NCBI RefSeq assembly: GCF_000478985.1
Contig: NZ_AWXB01000039.1
Span: 62,001-126,000 of the forward strand
DNA: 64,000 nucleotides
Reading direction: 5' to 3'
DNA from: Peptoniphilus sp. BV3C26
GTDB taxonomy: Bacteria; Bacillota; Clostridia; Tissierellales; Peptoniphilaceae
Part shown: positions 14,846 through 23,079 of the stretch, one piece after another
Layout: every line of letters begins with the position of its first letter
Position numbering within the stretch: the stretch's first letter is position 1
Position numbers and translations under genes: made by a program
The notes under the pieces: model-generated
Seen by the model: only the letters and a program-made list of their open reading frames with translations
Told to the model about the DNA's origin: nothing
The model's database searches: none

Positions 14846-15766
14846 TTAAAATCTTATGTCTTTTGAAATATCTTCTATATTTCTATAATGATTTTCTATT
14901 TCTTCTTGCTTCTTTCTTTTTAATTGTTCTTCTCTTCTTCTATATTTTTTTTCTTCTTCATTTGTTTTCTCTACACACAAGATTAGGGTATCTCTATGAT
15001 ATTTTTGTACCTCTTCGATTGTTGTTCCATCTAAAATAATTCTATCTGAATCAACTCTGGCTATTCCAGGTCTATGCATTGATGTAAAGCTTGGTGGGTA
15101 ATCCCAGTTTCTTAAAAATAATTCAGACCATGTGTCAGTTGGTTTGCTAGATAATCTAAAAGGGACACTATACAAAGCAGAGCCTCTTGTTCCATCATTT
15201 TTTGGCAAGGTAACTTCATTTGTTATAATGCCTACGATTTTTATATCCTCTCCCTCAATTGTTATCGGTTCATATTCATCAACATAATATGGTCTTATAC
15301 CTACTTTAGGTTTCTTTTTAACTTTAAATATCGATGCAATAAGATCCTTATATGATTCTTCATTAAATGGATTACCTCTTAAATCTATTGCAAGTTTTCC
15401 GTTTAGGTAAGTAGGTAAAGCTGTATTGAAATCTCCTTGTCTGATGATTGGAATAAACTTCCTATCATTGTGATTATTGTAGAGTTCCGCAGATATTATA
15501 TGACTTTCATAACCTACACCTTTTTCTCTATTATTAGCTTTCCTTTTATACTCTTCAGTGCATATTATAATTACATAATCACTATCTCTTATCGAGCTTT
15601 CCATAAATTTTGGAAGTCTATCCCCTGGACTTACATCATAACTATCTATTATAGCTTCAATACCATCTGATAATAATTTATCTGCTAAAGATTTAACCCA
15701 ATCTGAGTGTTCTTTACTTTCCCATGAATATGATATAAATACTTTTGGAACGTTACTTTCTGTCAT
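14846..15766 (-). CDS. SEFIR (TIR-like) domain protein
   Basis: A 306-residue protein. Residues 7-135 are a SEFIR domain: KVFISYSWES (8-17), LADKLLSDGIEAIIDSYDV (27-45), PGDRLPKFME (47-56), DSDYVIIICT (61-70) and GVGYESHIISAEL (83-95). Bacterial SEFIR/TIR domains act as immune effectors, often NAD-degrading; Glu87 is a candidate catalytic residue. The C-terminal part (~150-270) has a conserved-looking block ending in DRIILDGTTIEEV and a highly basic/acidic helix at the end. It starts 11 bp after the type III res gene, so it is almost certainly cotranscribed with the restriction-modification genes. The effector activity is inferred. Confidence 0.88.
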   Translation of the reverse strand: MTESNVPKVFISYSWESKEHSDWVKSLADKLLSDGIEAIIDSYDVSPGDRLPKFMESSIRDSDYVIIICTEEYKRKANNREKGVGYESHIISAELYNNHNDRKFIPIIRQGDFNTALPTYLNGKLAIDLRGNPFNEESYKDLIASIFKVKKKPKVGIRPYYVDEYEPITIEGEDIKIVGIITNEVTLPKNDGTRGSALYSVPFRLSSKPTDTWSELFLRNWDYPPSFTSMHRPGIARVDSDRIILDGTTIEEVQKYHRDTLILCVEKTNEEEKKYRRREEQLKRKKQEEIENHYRNIEDISKDIRF

Positions 15767-15777
15767 TCAACACCTCA

Positions 15778-17982
15778 TTAAAATATATCTTCTAGTCTTT
15801 TCCAATTTTCATTATTCATTTCTTCTGTGTAGTTTGTATTGTTAATATAAAGTCTTGTATCTTTATCTCTAACAAACCCCCAATTTATTTTACGTCTATC
15901 TGCATAATCCTTAAAAGCATAGAATTTATTTTCGATTTGCTTATCAATATTTTTACTTTTTCCTTTTGACTCTCCACCTTTAGTTTCAATTATCCATACT
16001 TCTCCATTTTTCTTTTTGATTACATAGTCTGGATAAAAAAGATATTCTTTGCTTAGATTATTACCGTAAATAACTGATAGATATTGTTGCCCTGTATCTC
16101 CATTTTTATAGTACCAATCTACATCATCTCTACTTTCAAGATAGTTTTCTAAGAGTTGTTCTGAAGTCGATCTAAATTGAGATGTTGTCATAGATGTGTT
16201 GTATTCTTTATAAGCATTTTTCTCATACTCGACTACTTCTGTTTCATACGGAAGATACTTATAAAAATCTTCTAATGGCAATTTCCATTTTTCAGTTTTC
16301 TTATCCAAGATTTGCATTTGTCTTTCATTAGAAATTGCAGCTAAATCTAAAAAGTCATCTCTGAGTTTATAAGCGTTATTTATCATAAAAGCGTACCACT
16401 CACGATTCGAAAGATTTAACAACTTCTTGCTTGATGGTATATTTTTATGGAAAAGATGTTGAAGAATTGCTCTCATTTTGTTAGATGGCACACCAGTGAC
16501 TTTTTTAATCATATCAACTGCGTGCAAACAATCAATTCCATGATCGTGAGTTGATACTTCATAGGCTATTTCTCTATTTTCGCCTTGCTTTTCATCAACT
16601 ATATCTTTGAGTTTTATAAACTTACCAGTTCTAAAGGTAGATATAACTTTTGTTCCCATTATAAAACCATAAGACTCTAATAATTTTTCATTGTCCTTTT
16701 TAATGTTGGTTAGTTTATATTTTTCTTTGAAATAGTCATAAGCTCTATCTCTAACCAATACTTCATCTACAAACTGATAGTCTTTATTTCTATATTCTTT
16801 TACAAGTTCAAAATCTTTACACTTGTCTTTTAAAAATAACCTCTTAACTTCATAGGCATTTCCACCTTGTATAACAGATTCTTTGTACTTTTCATCGAAT
16901 GTATAGAGGAAGCAAAAATCTAATAAGTCATTGTCATAGTGCCTTGCTCTTGGCATTCTCCTTATGCGTCCTATTGTTTGCGTTTCAAAGGTTTCCGTCA
17001 TGTTTTCACGAAGTTTTACAAGTATCTTTGCTCTCGGACAATCCCAACCAGTTGATATGGCTTGTTTCATAATCAAGAAGTTTGATTTTGAGTCTTCATC
17101 TGTAACATCAAGTGTATTTATTTTCTCATCACTTAACCATTTAGCAAGCATTTTATTTTTATAGGTGTAACCCATATTTGTTAGGTGTTCTTCTACAAAA
17201 GTAACTAAGGACTCACTCATATCTGGAAATTGTATAATGACTAAAGGATTTATCTTTTCTCCTATTTTCTCATACTCAGCTTTAATTTCTTTTCTCTTTT
17301 CATCGGCTTTTTGTATTAGATAAATAGTTTCACTTTCAAGGTCGTCCATCTCGTCTGCTTCAATACCAGGATTGATGTAAAGTGCCTTTGTTATAAGACC
17401 AGAATTTATTACCTCTTCTTCTGGTATTTCATAAAATTCTGCCATTGGGTTTTTGACAGTTGTTGCCGATACTCTTATTTCTCTATCAGAATTAAGGGCA
17501 TATAGTATATCATCTGCTTTTGAGGTGTTGTTCAAATGCTCCTCGTCAATAATTGTTATAAAAGAAAGTTGTTCCCTATGTGCTTCTGCAATTCTTTCAA
17601 AAAGATTTTTCTTTTCACTATCTTTAAGTGCATTATTCTTTTTATTAGTTATCATTTCCCAGTTTATAAAATAGGTATAGCCACCCTTGAAACCTTGCAG
17701 AAGAGCATCGTGTATATTAGCAGATTTTGCATGAGGAATAAACTCGTCCATTTTATCTTTTGATTGTTCCTCTAAATCTCCCTTGCCTGGAGTAAGCCAG
17801 ATAAATACCTTATTAGGGTCCTGCCATAGAAGATAGTCATAGATATAAGAGAGTAGAATTATTGTTTTTCCAGACCCAGTCGGACTTTTTACAATAATTT
17901 TTCTTTTTGCATTTGGATCTGTCGTTTTATCCAAAAGATAATTTTTGGCATCCGTTTGAAAATCAAATAAATCTAACATCAT
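15778..17982 (-). CDS. res: Type III restriction enzyme, Res subunit
   Basis: ATP-dependent translocase/endonuclease that cleaves DNA lacking Mod methylation. Superfamily 2 helicase motifs: Walker A SPTGSGKT (33-40), DEEH box, and TIGRIRRMPRARH-like motif VI. The C-terminal nuclease appears as YPDYVIK followed by WIIETKGG, a PD-ExK arrangement. At 734 residues it is shorter than classic Res proteins (~900-1000). It overlaps mod by four bases (ATGA), and SEFIR follows 11 bp later. Confidence 0.92.
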   Translation of the reverse strand: MMLDLFDFQTDAKNYLLDKTTDPNAKRKIIVKSPTGSGKTIILLSYIYDYLLWQDPNKVFIWLTPGKGDLEEQSKDKMDEFIPHAKSANIHDALLQGFKGGYTYFINWEMITNKKNNALKDSEKKNLFERIAEAHREQLSFITIIDEEHLNNTSKADDILYALNSDREIRVSATTVKNPMAEFYEIPEEEVINSGLITKALYINPGIEADEMDDLESETIYLIQKADEKRKEIKAEYEKIGEKINPLVIIQFPDMSESLVTFVEEHLTNMGYTYKNKMLAKWLSDEKINTLDVTDEDSKSNFLIMKQAISTGWDCPRAKILVKLRENMTETFETQTIGRIRRMPRARHYDNDLLDFCFLYTFDEKYKESVIQGGNAYEVKRLFLKDKCKDFELVKEYRNKDYQFVDEVLVRDRAYDYFKEKYKLTNIKKDNEKLLESYGFIMGTKVISTFRTGKFIKLKDIVDEKQGENREIAYEVSTHDHGIDCLHAVDMIKKVTGVPSNKMRAILQHLFHKNIPSSKKLLNLSNREWYAFMINNAYKLRDDFLDLAAISNERQMQILDKKTEKWKLPLEDFYKYLPYETEVVEYEKNAYKEYNTSMTTSQFRSTSEQLLENYLESRDDVDWYYKNGDTGQQYLSVIYGNNLSKEYLFYPDYVIKKKNGEVWIIETKGGESKGKSKNIDKQIENKFYAFKDYADRRKINWGFVRDKDTRLYINNTNYTEEMNNENWKRLEDIF

Positions 17983-19688
17983 AATTCCTTCACCTCTCTT
18001 AATTCTTCTGTAAAATAATAATCCGGGATAGTAACAACTTCAAGTTTTCTTTCCTCGATACTATCCTTGATTTCATTAGTAAGCAATATGAATGATGGGA
18101 TATACAAAACACCACTTTTTTTCATTTCATAAAGTGCTATATTTAAATCTTCATCAGATAAAATGATTCTTCTACTATTCCCATCAATCTCACACATATT
18201 TTCAAGCTCGACCATTTCTTTGATATAATCAAGAAGTTTAGAAGATAAAATTTCTTCATCTTCTGAAAGTTTTGGTATAAATTCTGTTTTATAGTATTTA
18301 AGGTTATGAGGAAGTTCTTTTTGTATATTCTTCATTCGTTTATAAGTTATTTTTTCGCAAATATTGTTTTCATTGTTAGTACAAAGAATATATTTTCTAT
18401 TTCCACCATCTTCTTTATTAAGCTGCATAACTGCTTGCCCAGTTGTTCCACTCCCAGCAAAATAGTCTATTATATTAGCATTTTTCTTATTGAACGTACC
18501 AAGATTAATTAAATATTTTACTAAAGATAAAGGCTTTGTAGTATCAAATACTTTTTTGTTGTCAAACAACTCTTTTATTTCTTTAGTTCCATTTGCTGAA
18601 GTACCTAATGTTTCAGGCAAAATTGAACTTACAGCCGTTTTTGTAATATTTCCTCCAGGTATTATTCGCTTTACTTTTTCTACGTCACTTATTATAAGTT
18701 CTTCATCTATAAGCTCTTGTATCCCGTCATATCCTCTACGCCATCTTCCATACCTAGAATCGATAATCGGCAAAAATGATTCCCAATTTTCTTTTTTATA
18801 TTTTTCAATTAAAGAATTTAAATATAAGTCATTAAACTCTTTATTTTCATTATCGTATAAGTTTTGCAACTCCTCTTTAGTTGGTAAACACCATTTGTTG
18901 TCTAGATTATTAAAAAATATTGGGAAAAACATTGTTGGTCTATCTTCCCTATATATAGCTTGTCCCCACTGCCTTAATTGTTCTGTCTTCTCAGTATCAC
19001 TAACCCTAATTTCCATATAAAAATTTGCTTCGGGTTTATTTTTTGCATAACAAAGAATAGACTCATGCTCAATAGAAATTAAGGCTGTAGTTCCACCTTT
19101 TCCAGAACGTGCTTTCCAGATAAATTCTCCCAAGAAATTATCTTCACCAAAAATTTCGTCACCAAGAATTTTTAATTGATGGACTTCATTTTCATCAATA
19201 TTAATAAATATTATCCCATCATCAGATAATAAATTCTTAGCATAATCTAGCCTTTTTCCCATAAAAGATAGCCATTTAGAATGTCTAAACCCATCATCAA
19301 GACCTACCCTATTATCATCATATACAAATTCCTTATTCTTTGTATTGTAAGGTGGATCAATATAGATAACATCAATATTACCCTTGTGAGTCTTATCTAG
19401 TAATTTTAGAGAATGTAGATTATCCCCCTCTAAGAGAAAATTGAAATCGGTGGTATTATCTCTAACTATCTTTTTATCTTCTATCTCTTTAAAAACTGGT
19501 ATGTTATGAACAAGTTGTTTGTCTACTTCTTCTTCGTGTTCTTCCCAAACTAATCCATATTTTTTCTCAGTTAAGGCTGTTTCAATCTTGCTAAGTGCAA
19601 TCCTACTTTCATCATCTGTGTGAATTTCTTTTAGATGATTTAGGTATTCAAGCATTTCAGCTCTTCTGATTTGTGATAGGTTGCCCAA
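17979..19688 (-). CDS. mod: Type III DNA adenine methyltransferase, Mod subunit
   Basis: Recognises and methylates adenine in an asymmetric site and directs Res. Catalytic motif IV is DPPYN (111-115), placed before the AdoMet-binding motif DYFAGSGTTGQ (last third), the beta-class order typical of type III Mod proteins; the target recognition region lies between. The 569-residue length is within range. Start is a TTG at 19688 with an AGGTGG site formed by the end of the xre gene. Confidence 0.94.
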   Translation of the reverse strand: MGNLSQIRRAEMLEYLNHLKEIHTDDESRIALSKIETALTEKKYGLVWEEHEEEVDKQLVHNIPVFKEIEDKKIVRDNTTDFNFLLEGDNLHSLKLLDKTHKGNIDVIYIDPPYNTKNKEFVYDDNRVGLDDGFRHSKWLSFMGKRLDYAKNLLSDDGIIFINIDENEVHQLKILGDEIFGEDNFLGEFIWKARSGKGGTTALISIEHESILCYAKNKPEANFYMEIRVSDTEKTEQLRQWGQAIYREDRPTMFFPIFFNNLDNKWCLPTKEELQNLYDNENKEFNDLYLNSLIEKYKKENWESFLPIIDSRYGRWRRGYDGIQELIDEELIISDVEKVKRIIPGGNITKTAVSSILPETLGTSANGTKEIKELFDNKKVFDTTKPLSLVKYLINLGTFNKKNANIIDYFAGSGTTGQAVMQLNKEDGGNRKYILCTNNENNICEKITYKRMKNIQKELPHNLKYYKTEFIPKLSEDEEILSSKLLDYIKEMVELENMCEIDGNSRRIILSDEDLNIALYEMKKSGVLYIPSFILLTNEIKDSIEERKLEVVTIPDYYFTEELREVKEL

Positions 19689-19690
19689 TT

Positions 19691-19903
19691 TTATTCCACC
19701 TCATTTCTATGAATTTCTATAACATCTTCAATTCTGCAATCCAATGCCAAGCAAATCTTTTCTAATGACTCTAAGTTCACATAAGAATTTTTGCTCATTC
19801 TTGAAACTATGTTGCTTGTTATGTTTGCAGCTCTTTTTAAGTCTTCTTTGTTCATTTCTCTTTCTACCAATAAGTGCCATAATGGTTTATAAGAAATTGC
19901 CAT
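19691..19903 (-). CDS. XRE-family helix-turn-helix regulator
   Basis: A 70-residue Cro/C1-type single-domain DNA-binding protein. The HTH spans residues 16-50 (EDLKRAANITSNIVSRMSK), followed by NLESLEKICLALDCRIEDV, the usual fourth and fifth helices. It resembles the small controller proteins in front of restriction-modification genes. It is the first gene of the operon, two bases before mod, and a palindrome overlaps its promoter, so it probably controls mod-res-SEFIR expression. Confidence 0.88.
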   Translation of the reverse strand: MAISYKPLWHLLVEREMNKEDLKRAANITSNIVSRMSKNSYVNLESLEKICLALDCRIEDVIEIHRNEVE

Positions 19904-19938
19904 ATTAATACCCCATATCCGTTTTATTGTTAAGATAT

Positions 19939-19978
19939 ATTATATCGTAAATAGGCTGATAAGTCACTTTAGCCTATT
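19939..19978 (-). promoter_or_regulatory. Promoter and inverted-repeat operator of the xre-mod-res-SEFIR operon
   Basis: Minus-strand TATAAT (19944-19939) with a GTGACT/TGACTT -35 region 16-17 bp upstream. An 8-bp inverted repeat AATAGGCT/AGCCTATT (19950-19957 and 19971-19978) encloses the -35, a natural site for the XRE protein. Confidence 0.6.
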
Positions 19979-20165
19979 TTATACTTGTGCTTGCGTTAGT
20001 ATTTATTGAGATAGTCCTTGTTTTTTCCTTGTCCCACTTGGAACTGCTCCAAATCCTTACCCTTCGATAGGCTTTTTTAGGGTGGAAAAGCTTACGCTTT
20101 TCTTTCCTATTGTTTTCATTGAGGTTAAATCTGTATTTATTCTTTTTTATTTTGTTTTAATAATT
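19979..20165. repeat. Partial composite repeat with GAAAAGC hairpin
   Basis: The segment around 20080-20140 contains the hairpin GAAAAGC-TTAC-GCTTTTC and the downstream CTTTCCTATTG block that also occur near 59130-59190 and 62645-62710. The leading GAGGGGGAC stem found in those copies is missing here. Confidence 0.6.
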
Positions 20166-20410
20166 TCGCCTGACGGCGATCGGACCAATAGCAGATATTT
20201 GCTGCCAAATCAAAGATTTGGGCAAATAGTTGCATGAGACCTACCACGATTTTTTTCAAAAATCGGGTTAGGTCTTCAAAGTTGGTCCCTACATTCGATT
20301 GCGGAGTTCTATTCTTTTGAAACCTCTTCGCATAAAATTGCCCCACATGACCTGTGGGCTTTTGTGGGGCCTAGGGACTGGTTTACCGGTCCGTGTATAC
20401 AATGTGGGAG
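20166..20410. repeat. Composite palindromic intergenic element, copy E1
   Basis: Starts with CGCCTGACGGCG, then GGACC...GGTCC arms separated by a ~100-bp structured insert (including CCAAATCAAAGATTTGG), a CCCAC/GTGGG hairpin, and ends with GGACTGG-TTTA-CCGGTCC and a GTGTATACAATGTGGGAG tail. Nearly the same order recurs at 62739-63024, and a shorter form at 58751-58909. Confidence 0.75.
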
Positions 20411-20438
20411 AAAAAAACTTAACATTTTTTATTAAATC

Positions 20439-20742
20439 TTTTTATTAAAAAAGTTGTAAGTTTTTCTACTTACAACTTTTATTTTTATATGTTTAATATT
20501 TCTTGTGCGTTTTTATAAAAAATTTTATTATATATTTCTTTTGTTATTTCTTTTTCTTCTAAGAGTTTATTTAAATAATCCATGAGGGGAAAATATTGGT
20601 CTTTTTGGTATATGTCTGTTCCAAACATGAGTCTATCTTGAAATTCTTTTATAAATTTTATTCCAAATTCTTTATCTCGCATAAGGGCATTGCCGCCACT
20701 GTTTGCTGATAAGTCAAAGTAGAGATTTTTGTATTTTCTTAA
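20439..20742. repeat. 304-bp direct repeat, right copy (island boundary)
   Basis: Three mismatches to 11682-11985, no gaps. It comprises the terminator and the 3' end of the intact amidohydrolase gene. Recombination between the two copies would remove ~8.76 kb and leave one intact gene. Confidence 0.92.
20447..20480. terminator. Terminator after the amidohydrolase operon
   Basis: Perfect stem AAAAGTTGTAAG/CTTACAACTTTT with an 8-nt loop and A/T runs on both sides. A copy lies at 11690-11723 in the left repeat. Confidence 0.8.
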
Positions 20743-21342
20743 AAGGTAGCTAAGTCTTCCTTCTTCTACTTTTCCTTTTGGATATTCGTTTCTTTCTTCT
20801 ATGGTGAGATTTTCTTTGTTTTTTGAAATTTCAAACCAAAAGGGCTGTGAGTGTCCTATAAATATTAGTTGAGGAAATTTTTTTAGGGCTTTTTCCAGTC
20901 TTGGAAGGCCTTGTTCGTCATACACTCCGTAATATTTTCCTATTTGCGGGCTTATGTGAAATAGGACTGGCATTTTATTTTTCTGACAGGCATCGAATAA
21001 AAGGAAAAGTTTTTCTGAGTCTATTTCTTTGTTATAGGTTAGTTCTCCTATTCCTAGTGCTCCTAATGCTTTTTCTTCTTTTATTCTTTCTTCTATTTTG
21101 TCTTCCTTATCCAAGTCTATGTTACACATATAACCATATCTTTCTGGATATTTTTCTACTATTTTTCTCAGTTCATAGTTACTCATTAAGTCTTCTTCTT
21201 TTTCTGAACTGGACATTAATATGGATTTGTATATTCCCCTTTTATTCATGGATTTTATCATTTCTTGGGGATTTATTATTTCTTCTCCGTTTAATTTTTG
21301 TCCTTCTTTTTCTGTTACGTGAACGTGTATGTCAATCTTCAC
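20485..21342 (-). CDS. Amidohydrolase (metal-dependent TIM-barrel hydrolase)
   Basis: About 285 residues of the amidohydrolase-2 family. The N-terminal HVHV metal motif, GYMCNIDLD and GELTYN strands, a mid-protein FHISPQ and GHSQPF (metal histidines) and LMFGTDIY with the terminal catalytic Asp are all present. The start is set at the GTG at 21342, eight bases after AAGGAG; the GTG at 21351 lies directly on the ribosome site. It overlaps the upstream symporter gene by about 11 bp. Substrate unknown; the neighbours suggest uptake and hydrolysis of an organic acid or glycoside-like compound. Its 3' 300 bp are duplicated at 11682. Confidence 0.85.
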   Translation of the reverse strand: MKIDIHVHVTEKEGQKLNGEEIINPQEMIKSMNKRGIYKSILMSSSEKEEDLMSNYELRKIVEKYPERYGYMCNIDLDKEDKIEERIKEEKALGALGIGELTYNKEIDSEKLFLLFDACQKNKMPVLFHISPQIGKYYGVYDEQGLPRLEKALKKFPQLIFIGHSQPFWFEISKNKENLTIEERNEYPKGKVEEGRLSYLLRKYKNLYFDLSANSGGNALMRDKEFGIKFIKEFQDRLMFGTDIYQKDQYFPLMDYLNKLLEEKEITKEIYNKIFYKNAQEILNI

Positions 21343-22729
21343 CTTTTTCACTCCTTAGAGCAAGTTCTGCTGCTATTTGATCACTTTTTTCTTTGTTTAG
21401 ATTAAATATAAATACTATTCCTATTAATTCTATAATACATGCTGCTAGGGGTATTCCCGTTCCAAGATATCTTATGGCACTTATTACGTGTGGGCTTTGG
21501 TTTGCTGCTCCTGTTACAAATCCTACAATACTTAATAGGGCTGTTGCTCCAAAGGATGCTAGTGTTGAGCCTATTTTTCTTGAGAATGTATAGATTGAAT
21601 ATAGGGTTCCGTCATTTCTTTCGTGGTAGATATATTCATGATAGTCTATTGCGTCTGCTACAAATGCCCAAACAAGCATTACAAAGGTACATTGTCCTAT
21701 GTTTGCAAGGGTCATTAGTATTATATAAATTTTTACTTCTTCTATTGGTTTTACAAATAGGAGGATGGCTATTACAAGGTTCCATAGTAGGGCTCCTATT
21801 AATAGTTTTTTCTTTCCTATTTTTGTGGAGAGTCTTGGTACTATTACAAAGAGTATAACTGTAAGGGGTATTTGCAAATACATATACATTGATTGCATTT
21901 TTGGTGCTTTGTAAAATTCTTTAAATATAAATCCGCCAAATTGTGAATTTCCTGTTATAAATATAAGAGATCCTATTGATGCGAACATTATTCCAAGCAT
22001 GGCTTTATTTTTTAATGCTTGTCCTACTACTTTAAAGAAGGAGTATTCTTTATTTTTTGTGTTTTCTTCAGATTTTTTGCTTGCATATGAATGTCTTTCT
22101 ATGGTGAAAAGCATAAGGATGGTGTAACAAATTAGGCATCCAAGGGCTGCTATTATCCCTACTTTTAGATAGCCTGAAGGATTTGGGTTGTTATTTGAAT
22201 CCCAAATAAACATTGGTATTACTGACATAAATCCATATCCTACAAGGGTTCCCCCTATTGCTCTACATGCGGATAATTTACTTCTTTCTGAGGGTACAAG
22301 GGTTACTACTGATGCCATTGCTCCAAAGGGCATTGAGGTTCCTGTGTAACTTACTCCGTATAAAATATATACAAAGGCTACCCAAATATGTTTTGTGATT
22401 TCTCCAAAGCCAAGGCTTGTTACGTCAAAGAAGCCAAGTAATATTGATATGGCTAAGGGCCACATGAATATTTTTATCCAGGGTTTAAATTTGTCTGTTT
22501 TTTTACTTATTTTAAATCTGTCTGGTAGTGATCCTATTAGTGGGTCGTTTACTGCGTCAAATAGTCTTGCAAATAAAAATAGTCCTGACATAAATTTAGG
22601 GTCTACTTTTAAAACGTAAGTTGTAAATACGAGGAAGAAGGCGTCGAATGTAAGATTTACAAAGGATCCTGCCATATCTCCTGCTATATATCCTATTTGG
22701 TCTTTAATTCCAAAGGGTCTGAATTTCAT
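21332..22729 (-). CDS. GPH-family sodium:glycoside-type symporter
   Basis: A 465-residue membrane carrier of the MelB/XynP branch of the MFS superfamily. The N-terminus reads IGYIAGDMAGSFVNL, and ARLFDAVNDPLIG follows helix 2, the cation-binding helix signature of GPH symporters; about 12 hydrophobic segments. Although the family is named for sugars, members also take up other organic solutes. Good AGAGGTG site. It sits between the alpha/beta hydrolase and the amidohydrolase in one operon and probably imports their substrate. Confidence 0.88.
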   Translation of the reverse strand: MKFRPFGIKDQIGYIAGDMAGSFVNLTFDAFFLVFTTYVLKVDPKFMSGLFLFARLFDAVNDPLIGSLPDRFKISKKTDKFKPWIKIFMWPLAISILLGFFDVTSLGFGEITKHIWVAFVYILYGVSYTGTSMPFGAMASVVTLVPSERSKLSACRAIGGTLVGYGFMSVIPMFIWDSNNNPNPSGYLKVGIIAALGCLICYTILMLFTIERHSYASKKSEENTKNKEYSFFKVVGQALKNKAMLGIMFASIGSLIFITGNSQFGGFIFKEFYKAPKMQSMYMYLQIPLTVILFVIVPRLSTKIGKKKLLIGALLWNLVIAILLFVKPIEEVKIYIILMTLANIGQCTFVMLVWAFVADAIDYHEYIYHERNDGTLYSIYTFSRKIGSTLASFGATALLSIVGFVTGAANQSPHVISAIRYLGTGIPLAACIIELIGIVFIFNLNKEKSDQIAAELALRSEKGED

Positions 22730-22740
22730 AATACACCTCT

Positions 22741-23079
22741 TTATTTTTTAATATTTTTTGCCCAATCAATTGCTCTTTCTGCGTCATTTTTTGTGAGCAT
22801 TTTTTCTTTTACTTGATTAAGGGCATATTTTTCAAATTGCTCAATATAGTTTTCAAAACTTCCATAAATTTCTTTAATTTTTTCTTCTGGGAAGAATTCC
22901 ATAATTCCGTTTGTCAGATTATCCTCTGCGTTGGCAAGATATTTTGCTTTTGGAACTTCTAAAAATGGGCTTCTTATTCCTCCTAATGTGTTTCCATATT
23001 TGTCTTTTACAAATTTTCCCTTTTCTCTTTTTAAGGGTTCTATTATAGGTGGTTCATTGCCATTTTTTTGCCCAATCAT
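22741..23079 (-). pseudogene. Alpha/beta hydrolase (Abhydrolase_10 type), C-terminal fragment
   Basis: A 112-codon frame without a ribosome site. It starts in the middle of the family sequence (KNGNEPPIIEPL, then GNTLGGIRSPFLEVP), which is the C-terminal part of the alpha/beta hydrolase domain family encoded at 23054-24133. Removing one A from a seven-A run (plus-strand T7 at 23063-23069) joins the frames to give HDWAKNGNEPP, the sequence expected in the family. Confidence 0.85.

Noticed and set aside
18490-19020. A 176-codon plus-strand ORF
   Set aside because: Antisense shadow of mod; no promoter, ribosome site or domain.
20137-20346. A 69-codon ORF on the minus strand
   Set aside because: It lies wholly within composite repeat E1, has no ribosome site, and the matching stretch of E3 does not conserve the frame.
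20166-20410. CRISPR-like repeats
   Set aside because: Palindromic units are not regularly spaced, spacers are absent and no cas gene is nearby.
20901-21380. A 159-codon plus-strand hydrophobic ORF
   Set aside because: Antisense to the intact amidohydrolase gene and without a ribosome site or domain.
21439-21858. A 139-codon plus-strand ORF rich in Leu
   Set aside because: Antisense shadow of the GPH symporter, a common artefact of membrane-protein genes in AT-rich DNA.
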